Part shown: one piece after another, positions 52,151 to 64,000 of the stretch
How the letters are laid out: the number at the start of each line of letters is the position of its first letter
Position numbering within the stretch: the first letter of the stretch is position 1
Assembly (NCBI RefSeq): GCF_040054535.1
Contig: NC_090777.1
Coordinates: forward strand, 16,378,001 to 16,442,000
From: Antennarius striatus
Lineage: Eukaryota > Chordata > Actinopteri > Lophiiformes > Antennariidae
Direction: 5' to 3'
Length of the DNA: 64,000 nt
Made by a program: the position numbers and the translations under genes
The notes under the pieces: generated by a model
Database searches by the model: none
The model's input: the letters and a program-made list of their open reading frames with translations, nothing else
Told to the model about the DNA's origin: nothing

Positions 52151-53376
52151 CCCCCCTCTTGTTTGTGTCTGATTCCACCCCATGTCTCAACCCTTTAAAA
52201 AGTAAACTCACTGTGGTGCAGTGAATTTGCACATGCACAAAAAAACATTTCTCAAGAGCACACATACATCTGAGGCAACGGGTTTATTTGACAATTCTGG
52301 CACTGTTGTTAACGTAGATTGCAGTTAAGGCCAGGGATGATTTGACAAACATATTTAAATCATATTCCTCAGTTTCGATCATATTGAACAGTGCAGAACA
52401 ATCTGATTCTTCTATAACAATGTCCTTCAGTAGCAGAGAGTTTAAAGTCTAGCAACACAACACCATTTCTGTGCACACATTGTCATTATTGTGATTCGAG
52501 CCCAATTTTGTTTTTTTTTGGGAGAATTCACTATTCACACAGATTAAACACTGAGCAATCGATTAAATAATTATGAGATGTTTTGCAGCAGAAGAGAAGA
52601 ATATCCTGTAGACTTGAAAAGAACCTCTAAAATTCTACAAATGTTTATTCAGAGTTCTGAACAACAGCCTAAAGATTCTTTAAATGACTGAAGGGATCAG
52701 ATGACCAGAATTTATGTCACAATTCTTCCTCTTTCTCTATGTACCTGCTTTTTTTGTTGATTCTCTCAAGTCTACATATCTCCTCATTATTTAATGCCCT
52801 CTCTTTCTTCTTTTCTACTTGTTCATCTCCTTCCTTCATGTTCTGAGGAAGTGTACCACCTGTTTCCATAGAAACAGCAGTTGATTGCCACAAGTGGACG
52901 ACGCTGCAATCTGATTAAAGAAAATCTAGACCTAAAAAATATAAAATGATTAAAAAATTATTGACGTACTGTTAGACTATTTAATCTGCTCTGAAGATGC
53001 TTGAGATGCTTGATGTTCTATTTTTACATTCATGCACAAAAACATGGCTGGGGAACTGCACATGTGTGTGGAGCTGCATCCTTTGGTATCAACAGTATGT
53101 GGGTAAGTGTGTGTGAGAAAGGTATGAGCTACAGACATGTGTCTAGATCTATGGCGTGCACAGCTTTAATGCATGGTGTGTGACAGAGTTGAGCCAGAGA
53201 TTGCCTGAGTGCAGGAACACATCCATCAATGTGACTCTATATTATCTGTCCTCTGCTCTGAATTCTGCTCAGTGGGTATATAAACATGTCACTGCCTGAG
53301 ACAGAGGAAGAGACAGGGATATGTCCACTGGAGCCTCTATGATCGACCTTTGAGATGGGTTTGTGTTTGTCTATGT

Positions 53377-53413
53377 GTGTGCATGCATGCGTGCGTGCGT
53401 GCGTGTGTGTGTA
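53377..53413. repeat. (TGCG)n microsatellite
   Basis: Short run of GCATGCATGCGTGCGTGCGT followed by TG units. Confidence 0.9.
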
Positions 53414-56400
53414 GTATTTTTTGGGGGGAATGGGGGCATTGCACCTTTCTTTCTGCCAAAATGAATATTAACTCAGAAATAAGACAGTGATTTTAAAACA
53501 TTCTACAAGCCCTCCAGGCACTCAGACTCGGACTGAATCTCTCTACCTCAAGCTGAAAACCTCTCTCCTTGTACATGACGGATTGCATGTCTTTTCTATC
53601 CTGGTAGTTAAATGATTATGGCTCTTAAGTTAAGTGACCGTGTGAAACATAGGTAGAGCTACGGGCAATCGGTGTATTTATTTTGTGGATTGGCGTGTGT
53701 TTGAATAGAAAAGCCTTGAAGGAAAGCCTGAAAATGTTTTGGTCAGATACTTGAATGTTGGTCAAGATTAAAGCATATTATGGCACAGAGGCCTGAGCGA
53801 CCAATAGCAGAAGCTTTAAACATAGCAGACTCTGACTCATGTCTCTGAACATTCACTGACTTCCACGAGAAGGACGGACCCTTCGGACCTTAAAGAAAAC
53901 ACCGCAGTTTTTTACTTAAGTTAGAGGAGATATAATGGATGGTATAAAATGTTCGATTTTGCTGAAGTCAAATAAGAAGAATGGTCATTGTGACATGAAT
54001 AATAAATCCTACAGGTAAAAGCCTCTCCACATTCAGTTTATTTGTGCTAAAGTCAGATGTGAGTTTGGTCAGTTTGTGTCTTTTCATATTTCAGTGGCAG
54101 GCATACTCGAGGAGCACTCCTCATATGTATTCATCAAATTTTCTATCAAGCTTTTTATTAGTTTTTTTCTCCATTCCTTCCTTTTCATGTTAAAATTTTA
54201 AGGTTTTCACATTCATGTTATGGTGCAGGGGTTCTGTTTGGGGCAGAGGACACTGAATTATTGAGGGTTCACAGAGCTGTGCAAGGGGCCGACATCTTAC
54301 ACTTTTTGCAGCATGGACTTGAGTTTGCTGCTTTTCCCATCATATCCACTGATCACAGGGTATGGCAGTCTGTTTCTTTCCCTAACCCAGTGCCTCGATG
54401 AATGGAGAGGTGAAGCTCTACTCAGAGCTAAATGAGAGTTGCCTTGTGGTCAGGTGATGAGTATGCATGCTGTATGACACCACAGGATTTAGACTGAAAG
54501 CTGGCATCAGGACGGTGAAGTTGAGATATGAGCAGAGATGGCAGAGTGAGCTCAGCGCCAACAACAGATATTTATGAGGCTTTATGAGGGAAGAATGAGC
54601 TCCACATCACGTGTGAATAGATGAGTCGTTTTATGTTCACCCCTCAACAAAAGATCAGCTGTGTATTCTATTCCCCTTCGAAGTACCTGCCACCCAAATT
54701 ATCCACAGTGAATGTAATAAGAAGGATCCTGAGTGAATGTGACGAAAGCTGCTGGGCCTGATAACATCCCTCTCATTTTACAAAAAACATTTAAAAATCA
54801 CCTAATTCAAGACACACATTGTTGTTTCCGTCCCCAATATGTGTGTGAAATCAGACTGACCTAAGCTCTGTGGCCCTTATGCAAAGTAGGTGAAGTTTTG
54901 CACAAAGCGATTCTCAAGCATTCCAAAGATAAGATCCCTGCCAGTTTTACTCTCACAAGATTGAATTCAGAACTACAGCATTAGAGCCACAAAGCTCGCC
55001 ACGTTAACTTCCCCCCATTTACCAGCACTAGAAATCTGTTGTTGATGTCATCACAGTGATACTAAAATTGCTCCATGAAACTGATTGGCACTCTTAGCAC
55101 TTAGGGCTTGAGTACTGCACTTTGCAAATGGATGAAAGTCTTCCTCATCCATAGAGTCTCGACACTTTGCATTGGCTACGTTTAGCCTCTTGTTCACACC
55201 ACACCAATGAATGCACTCCCAAATAAGGAAGAACACGATAACATGTTTTCAGCAGGAGGATGACGCCACCATCATATGCTGCATTTCAAAAAAATGATGA
55301 AAATTCATGTTAGCAGAACTCAACAATCTCTCAACAATCTTGTGTAGGAACAAAATAAAATGATTGTTACTTTAAAAAAGAAATTATTGAAACACAGCCC
55401 TGCTTCACTTCAGCTCCAACGGGAGCGGAAGAGGATCAGAGTTCCCAGGAATCAGCCTCACAGAGAACCTGCATGCATACAACAAGTGCTGCTCAAGTTC
55501 ACACTTCATATGAAGTAGTTCAACGTTCAGTTCCAGATTACATACTACATGCTCACTTTGAAATGTTGAACTGTGAGACAAGATCAAAGGGCTAAAAGTG
55601 AGCTGGTTGACTTTTGTTTTTTAATGACGTTCCTGAACTATTCTTATCAAGTAAAACTTTGCCCTAATTATCCCACTTTTATGTTCCTAGCTCCAAAACA
55701 TTACTGATGCCCACCTAACAAAATAAATTTATATCCCCGAGACTGTGCAGGCTCCACCACTGTTTTCATTACAGTTGAAAGATGTTTTGTAACTGTGGTT
55801 TTGCACAGCAAACAATTTGGAGATGCATTTGTAAAACTCAATTAAATGTTCAGAAAAAGACAAGTCAAGTTGGTGTGTGAAAGTCCTTTCTCTAACTTAC
55901 ACTCCAAAGTCACTCCAGGTGAATATTACATTATAAATAACATTTTCTTCTCATCAGAGCCTCTGAGTCTGGGTAGCCGATGGAAAAGAATGGGTTTTAG
56001 GGTGATAACATTTTGAGAGCTGATGTAGACTTAAGCTGCTGTTACTTTTACTGAGCTATTATCCACCAAAGCTCTGAAATGAACATAACCGAGGTAAAGA
56101 ACAAAAGATTCTGTGAAAAGAAAAGTTCTGCTTTAAGTAAATGATGGCCTTTACCATGACAGCCAGGGATGCAGATTCTCTGGAAGCCTTTTACTTTTGG
56201 TAATAGGCGTCATATCTCAGACCTGCGTGTACACTGAGCTTACAGTTGCAAACAGTTTGCAAAACTTAAGGAATACGCTAATTTATTATTTGGCAAAATC
56301 TGTCACAGCTGCATTGGTGAAATATACAAAAAACTGCTGCTTATAGGACTTTCAGAGAGGATGTGAGTGGGCTTCTGTGTGGCAGTAATGTTAACAGGAG

Positions 56401-58659
56401 CAGTTTCTATAGTAACAGCTCATTAGGAGGGAGTTTGAGCCATTTGATACTGTCAATGATTAAAGCATATATTGGTGAGAGGATGGGGAGGATAGAAAGA
56501 AAGTTACGGAATTGCTAGGGCTGCATGATGAAGTTGAACAGAAAGCAAAAACAGGGGTCATGAAAACAAATAGAGACAAAAGATTTACAGTCACAAGAAA
56601 AATCTGACATGGTTAAGAATGTTTTTCTGTTGGTAACATATGTTGATATGTTGATGTCACACTCTCCTCATTACATTGATAGACGCCTTGTACAGCTGGC
56701 TGTGTCTGTTATTAAAAGGGCTTGAAGTTACTGGGCAGAGTTGATGGTCAACAAGAGCCGCCTGGAGACACCATGTATTGTTCTCAAGACCACTGCAGAT
56801 GGATGGCATTGTGCACAAAAATTTGTCAAATGGTCAGAAGGAATTTATTTACAACGGCTTTGAGCCCTGTGGTCAACTGGGCTGCACTCGGGATTTTGTT
56901 GCTAATTGTTGTGTATTTTTTCTCCATTTATAGTTAACTGTCTTTCCTCTTCATACACACCAACTCTGATCCCTCCCCTGCCTTTCAAGTTCCCACCCTA
57001 CGGCAAAGGGAGAGTCATAGTGTGCCATGTCACCCTGTGAATGTGTAACGCCGGGCCCAGGGCTGTCTTGGCCTTGTTTGTCCTCATTTGCAGTCTCACA
57101 TTGAGCTACTCTTCAACCTTTTACATTGTCTGTACAAGGAGAAGGGTTTCTTTTTTATTGTTGTTGGGGTTTTTTTTTGTAGGAGTTGCGGTCCACTGAT
57201 GGGAATGATTAACAAAGACTGACATTGTGGGTAGTTGAGGACAGGCTCAGGGGTTTTAGACCAATAAATATAAATACAGAAATACAGAAATATACAAGAT
57301 AATCTCAGGTTTTTTTTGTGTGAATTCAACGCAGATCAAAGTTTCCCTGTGCTGGTAAAAAAGTATCATATGGCTTAAAGGAAAATAAATCTAAAATGTT
57401 TGATTTATTTTATCGGTTCTCATGAGGACGTGGAGAACATCCGTATATGTCCCTTGTTTCCCATCAACAGCTTTAAGAAATGTTAACTTTTTCCATCTGA
57501 TGTCTGCATTTACATCTGCAGTTACCGAGCTGTTGCTGCTGAGGAATGCTAATTATCCATTTTGGGGGAAAGAAGCTGAAGCTCTCTTCCACAATGTGAC
57601 AAGTGTGTTGAAGAAAAAAAGCACGTAGATAATGAAGACCTTTTTCAGTTGCTGTGTATAATTGCATCCTTGCATCTGCCATCAGAAGTCACTACGGCTA
57701 AACAACAGTGTTTTGGAGTGCCAAAACTTTCAAGTTTTTATGACTTTTTAGACAAGGGGAATGTCTCTTAGGTAGTGTAGGGGAGTAAAAACAAGAGCAA
57801 CCTGGGGTAAATGTACTCCAATACCCACAACTGTATGTTTTTTTACAGCATCTGAAGTGCTCCTAACACTAGGGGAGCAAGAGAACAAGACAACGGGAGC
57901 CCACTTTCACTGCACCGCAGTCCACATAGTCGCAAAATCCCACATATATTCATGGTCCAAACTAAATGTAACAAAATCCTCTGTAAATTTTTGTTTATTC
58001 TATTTTGAAGGTGGACGGTTCATGCCATGTCATGAAATATGTTCTTTTCCTGTTTCTGTGTGGCCAGATTAATAGATTATCATCCATCTCACACCATACA
58101 TGCAGAGTAGGGCCTCGAGTGCCTTATTTAACCACAAATGACCTAAAGTTAGTCTAATCTTAGTTTCTTAGTTGTAAAGAACCTGCATGACATTTTACGT
58201 AACCTAACAACCCATTTCAACAATCTCTAAAATAAAAAAGAATCTTTCTATATATTTTTTAGAAAAATCCCAAAAGATTTTATACACATAGCAAAAAACA
58301 AGATTTTATTAATTGTTGGCCTCTGGCTTGCAGAATCCTGCAGTTTCAGATGAAATGAACTCATGAGTTGGACTGCTTCCAGAAAGGTACTAACCAGTGT
58401 CACTCCTGGAAGAGGGAGATTCAAGATCTCAAAGGCTCTATTAGGAACCAGGCTCTACTATAACGGGGCACAACATTGTCATTGTCTTGGGTTTGAGCTT
58501 ATTTCCTGTTTTACTTCGATAGTATTATATTTTCGTTGTCTGAATTTTTTTCTTCACACTTCCTGCTTTTGTCTGTTAGGTCCTTCATGGTTTTGACCTT
58601 TGTCCAATCTTCACCTGTTCCCCACCTTCAGTTGCCCCCTCCCTCTCACTCTCTCCCTC

Positions 58660-59127
<468 letters not shown>

Positions 59128-59849
59128 GTTTCCTTCCTTCGTTTGTGTTTTCTCTTCAGTGTTTTTCCTAGTGGATCTCTTGCACTCTTCCTCTTGTAGG
59201 TTTATCCTCCAGAGATTCCCTGCATTGTTCCTGTGGTATTTCCTTGTTCACAGTGGTATTTTGTTTAGTTCCAGTCTTGTTGCACTCCTTTTTTTGGATT
59301 TTGATCATTTATTTGGATTGTTCAGTGCCTGTTTTTTTTGTTTTTTTTTGCGTTTTTAAAAAAATAGATACTTTTTTCCTGTGAGTTATTTTGTTTATTT
59401 TTCCTCAAATTCTTGAACTGCAGGGTAAGGCCTGTAACATAGATCAACTGGTTAATTAATGGCTTTAACTTATCTCAGCTTTCTCTTAACCTTGATGATA
59501 TGATTGAATTACTGTATTCCAGGCAGTGGTTCCAGCCTCTCCATCTGGCAGACCATTTTCCCATCATTCATGAAATAGACCCTGAAATATCACATTTTCT
59601 TGTGGCAACAACTCACCTTCAACTTGAAACAAGTAACGCAGAGTTTTTTTTATGTGGGGAAGCTGAGTTTTGTGCTCGCCACACCAGACTTCACACATCA
59701 GTGCCAACTGAAGATCATGAACTGATGAAACCAACAGAACCAGCAACAGCAAAGAGAGTAAATTATTGTTCTGAACATGTACAGTAGTACATTTAAATAC
59801 AAATTTAGTCTCATAAGTTTAACAACATTTCCCCATTAAAGGAGATCTT

Positions 59850-60735
59850 TACAAGGAGTGGACTGAGGCTGGAGCATCAAGAGCCTCCACACGCAGAAGG
59901 GCCCAACAAATGGACGACACATTTAAAGTTCCGAGTGTCAAGCCACTCCTGAACTAGAGACAACAGCAGAAGCATCTTACCTGGTTTAAGGAGAAGAAGA
60001 ACCAAACCATTTTTCTTTTCAGGTGGAAGTGAATTATGCATTTTATTTGTAATTCAATGTCTGGAAGAGGAGAAGCACAGAATCAATGCTGCTTGAAGTG
60101 TAGTGTGCTGTATCCACACTCAGGGATGGTTGGGGTCCACGCCTTCTGCTGGTGTTAGTCCACTGATTTGAGACCGTACAGCACTTCAGTCCTCTGTCTG
60201 CCGACAGGCTTTCTAGAGATGCTGACTTCTTTTTCAGTGGTACTTGGTATCTGTTCACAGTGATGGAACTCCTCCATGGTGTTACTGTGTTTGATTGGCT
60301 GAACTACTCACCTGACCTGAGCCCTTTACAGAACCTGTGGGTTTTTGTCAAGAGGAAGATGAGAGACGCCAGACTCCACAGTACAAATGAGCTGAAGGCC
60401 GCTATTTAAGCAACCTCAGCAGTGCCAGGCTGATCACCTCCACGCTGGACTGATGCAGTCAATCATGCAAAAGACGGTCCAATGAAGTACTGAGTACAGA
60501 AATGAACACACTTGTCAGAAGTTTGGCTTGTCTGTATTCTGAATACTTTTTTTTTTTAACTTACCTTATGAAATAATCTAATAATTCTAAAATTTTAGGA
60601 TACCAAATTTTAAAATTTCCTAAGCTGCACAATGAGCCAAGAAAAGGTTTGACATATTTCAGTTTATCTGTAATATAAAGAATATGAAAGTTTTACTGTT
60701 TTAATTACATTATAAAATCAAATTGACATATTGCA
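59850..60735 (+). pseudogene. Degenerate Tc1-family transposase remnant
   Basis: Pieces read as a fish Tc1-like transposase: a DNA segment coding for the KPLLN-type region near 59940, TYLV-like text with broken frames, and YSPDLSPLQNLWVFVKRKM near 60305-60360. The usual [11 protein letters not shown] glutamate is replaced by glutamine (LQN). The region bearing the second catalytic aspartate is missing, with a deletion near 60170. No terminal inverted repeats were identified. Dead copy. Confidence 0.75.
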
Positions 60736-62143
60736 TTTTTATATAGATATACCATATAGGGAAAAGGGATGGACAGAGATGGTAGGTAATTCTCAAGTTA
60801 GCGTCAAACTTTCACATACATATAATCATCTGATCCTTCACTGATATTGATCAAAGCTCTGTCAGTAAGGGTTTAGATTTTTGTCAGCCATCATATTTGT
60901 AAGATTAATTTTAAATCGTCAGCAGTAAGCTGTGAGGATATATCAAGCCGGATACAGGCAGCACACCCTTAAATTGGAATTCATTTTAGTGTAATTCAAC
61001 ACTTGGGTTCAGTTTCATCATCTTGTCAGCTTTTGTTCCATCTCCCTTAAGTGTTGCATGCTCAGACATGACCGCTAAGGTTTTGAAAAGCCCCAACCTG
61101 CTAAGCTTTGCACCCAGGGGAAATTTTCAATCTTATGTGAGATTCCATCAATTTCACAACGTAGCAGAGATATCAAAAGAAAAAAACAAAACAAAATGGG
61201 TTTTGGAAATTGCCTCTTAACCGGCTTGTCCACAGACACTTTAAGCTTGAGATGTTGTCATCCTTCTGAGCCCACCTCACATCAACAGCCTTAATCAGAG
61301 AGCATTTCTGATGGCTATACTTCCTCAGTCAACAAGGTTTTGGTTCATGTTATAGGTGATGGAGCCTTTGGTGTGATGGACCAAGGATCTGTCACTTTCA
61401 CAGTGCCTGGCCTAAGCTGAGCAATATAATCACACATCAAAGACAGTTCGATTGAATTCCTCCACCATCAAGCCATTTCCTGTTCTGAAACACTCTTTTA
61501 TTTTACCGTAAGTTTAGCTTGGAGAGAAACAAAGTTTGCTTTCCAAACTCAATCTTCGCACACATCAGCAAAATGAAATGGATGTGATGCATTGGGTTAA
61601 GTGGTTGTCAAAGTAATGGTATGTTTAATTCTTAATCAAGTCAGTAGTCGCACTTGCAGTAAAGACTGCATTTGGGAGCAAGCAGCACCTTCTGTTTGTT
61701 CTCCCACTCTCTTGGCATCGTCCACCGAGCATCTCCATGCAAAAGGTTGGAGCATTCTGGAGACAAACGATCCATCAGCGAGCAGACTTATTGATTTCTG
61801 TGCCGTGGTGGTACAAAAAGCAACTCATGGGAGGCATTCAGGAGATTTGTGGAACACACATGCACATACAAGTTTTTCTGTGCTGGGGAACAGATGTCAC
61901 CATCTTACACACTTCTCTCATCTCAAATCCACCCACTCTACACAAGATGTCCTTCTTTCAGCAAGAAATCCACCAACAACTGTCTTCTTCACATAAAAAA
62001 AACAATCTGTAAACGCCATATGTGTGAATTCCTCTGAGTCCACTCCGCTGCCTTATGAATAAAAATTAAAGAGGAAGGCACAGTTGAAGTCAGCTGGTAA
62101 AGTAGGTGCCCCTTGTGTGGACACTGTGTCGTCCGGAGGAATA

Positions 62144-62210
62144 GATGGATAGATAGATAGATAGATAGATATATACTTTAATGATCCCAAGGGAAATTCA
62201 GGAATTTCAC
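62144..62210. mobile_element. (GATA)n plus ATACTTTAATGATCCCAAGG repeat fragment
   Basis: A short GATA array followed by ATACTTTAATGATCCCAAGG and GAAATTCAGG, the recurrent fish repeat module also at 48282. Confidence 0.6.
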
Positions 62211-62892
62211 CTCCCACTCTGTCTCTCCCATGTCTCTGTCTGTACTATTATCAGAGGCCTGCAAGGCGAAGAAATCTTGATATGACTTTTTCCAAAATTT
62301 TAAACTATTGCTGTAAATGAGATCATCAACTATCTGTTGTGTCAAAGTCACAAACTTGTCATTAAAAGGTCTTGCAGGAAATCAAAGTAAGTTGTCTCCT
62401 TTACTCATTGCTGCAAGAAGAGACCTATAATCATCATGCATCTGGATTGTATAGGTCTTTTTTTTTGGGAAAATGCGAATTAAATCTTTTCAAATTTAAA
62501 AGAAATTGTTGATATTGTTAGTTCTTCTGATAAGGACAGCCTTGGTGAAGGGTTAATAACTTTGTAATAATGGAGTTTATGCTATCAGTGGTGAGATAAG
62601 TCATCTGAATGAGAAGATAATGTCAAGGAAATGGCAAACACCCGCTCATCGTTTTGCTTCAGGTGGACAGGTTCCTGATCAAATCAGGAAATCCAATTGG
62701 TTTCACTTCAAAACATCTCAGTGAAAAAGTCCCACTACACACATTAAAATACATTAAAGAAATTCAAAGCATCTCAGAAATGAGAAATAACACAGGTTCC
62801 TGTTTGAAGATCAAAAGTTGTGCTGTCATAGTTTTAATTTCATTCTTGAAATTACAGTTCAATCCTTTGAAATAACAGTTTCAACCCAAGGG

Positions 62893-63233
62893 TGTCACGA
62901 ATGGCGGAATATGGCCCCCAAATCACCAAAAGCGAATCTTTTCTCCATGATTTAATAAGAAAGTCAAAAATTGTCCAGTTAAGAAATACAAAATCAGAAA
63001 ATAGCAACAGGAACCAAATCAGAGAAACGAACCTGCAAAGGGCTCTGACAAAACCCCGGCTTAAAAAGCCTCATGACAAATAAACCAACTGCATTCAGAC
63101 GAGAAGACCAGCAATGGGTGTGGTGATGAGGAAGAGGGGTGGAGAGGACCAACAGGTGTGGAGCCGAGGATCCACCCACAAGCTTGGCCTCTCTCCCTGC
63201 CACACACCAGCACAGCCACTCTGAACCGTGACA
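62893..63233 (-). mobile_element. Short LTR-like element (TGTCACG...CGTGACA, AAGGG duplication)
   Basis: A 341-base element starting TGTCACG and ending CGTGACA, a perfect 7-base inverted repeat, with AAGGG on both flanks (62888-62892 and 63234-63238). TG...CA ends and a 5-base duplication fit a solo LTR or a miniature LTR element. Open frames over it (62892-63083, 62994-63203) have no domain. Strand is a guess. Confidence 0.65.
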
Positions 63234-64000
63234 AAGGGACAGTTACTGACTTGTTTGGCTTCTGACTGTTTCTACCTGGTTTATTTACTGTTTTCTATTT
63301 AACACAGAGGAAGAAAAACTTTTGTTGTATTAGACTGAGTGTGAGATTGTTTCTCATCCATAGGAGCTGGGCTCACCAGTCACCAACAGGTCTTATTTGC
63401 TTAGCAGCCATTAACATGGAAATAAGTTCAGGTGTTATAATGATGAGTTGTTAACAGGTAACTGTAAGGGCGCTTTATTAATGAGAGCAACGAATTATTT
63501 AGAACATTCATCAGTGAAATAACCCTAAAAATCATTGAAAAATATCGAAGGCTGTTTTTTAACATGGTTTCTTTCATGCTCTGTGTTTAAATTGTACTGA
63601 TTCTTTAAAATTGCTCACAGTAATTTTAGTTTATATTCTCATCCTGTCCAGAATAATTAAATATGTGAATATAATTTGTGTTTATTTATATATTATGTTT
63701 TACAACTTGATTCTCTTCTGGTGGTTGACAATAATAATTTCATATTTTCTAGTTGTGATATGAATTACCCTTTTTGGGAGTTATGCACACATTTGTTTTT
63801 ACACTAGTCATCTACGTGACTAACAACAGAAAGCATCATGTTTATTAGATAGCTCATTCCACAGATGAAGGCGAAGCACTAGTATCAACAGCAGGCATGA
63901 TCTTTTTTGTCCAGACAACAATGAGCACTTCCTCAGCGATCCCATAGATCAGTAACAGCTGATCTGCCTTGTTGTCTGATGTTGTGGGCCGATGATGACA

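Overview
The window is vertebrate nuclear DNA, almost certainly from a teleost fish. The genes are split by GT-AG introns, long (CA)n, (CT)n and (TATC)n microsatellites are frequent, and the transposon fauna (RTE-type LINEs, Tc1-like elements, short TIR elements, solo-LTR-like pieces) is typical of fish. No bacterial or plasmid features are present.

The gene order is espn (minus) - hes2-like copy 1 (plus) - hes2-like copy 2 (plus) - acot7 (plus). Apart from the duplicated hes2, this is the order and relative orientation of ESPN-HES2-ACOT7 on human 1p36.31, so the window is a conserved syntenic block. espn contributes only its first coding exon (2245-2544, minus), with the rest beyond the left edge. 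Both hes2 copies are complete and carry bHLH, Orange and WRPW motifs. Copy 1 (22194-23014) has three coding exons and copy 2 (31488-32390) has four, so copy 1 lacks the intron inside the helix-loop-helix loop. acot7 starts at 33414. Six coding exons, up to the beginning of the second hotdog domain, lie in the window; the remaining exons are past the right edge, because intron 6 is at least 14.9 kb.

Region by region: 1-2239 is espn intron 1; 2245-3350 is espn exon 1 plus a CpG-rich upstream stretch; 3960-7860 is a decayed LINE split by an intact RTE-clade LINE; 8.6-10.2 kb holds a G-rich minisatellite and CACGCG-type sites; 13.8-15.95 kb is a 14-bp satellite carrying two truncated RTE copies and a probable solo LTR; 16850-18577 is a dead Tc1-like element carrying its own secondary insertion; 20.3-23.45 kb is hes2 copy 1 and its upstream blocks; 26.6-28.6 kb is a broken RTE copy with an inverted repeat; 28.9-32.9 kb is hes2 copy 2 and its upstream blocks; 33.4 kb to the end is acot7 with intronic repeats.

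The most interesting signal is regulatory. The two hes2 copies share a collinear non-coding arrangement upstream: block 1, then a G-rich minisatellite, then block 2, then a TATA-like box. Both blocks pair a CAGATG E-box with GCACGCG sites, the class C sequence that Hairy/Hes proteins bind. ACGCGTG recurs through the espn-hes2 interval and was not noticed to the right of hes2 copy 2. This suggests a duplicated, possibly self-regulating enhancer system. All identifications come from reading the sequence; no searches were run.
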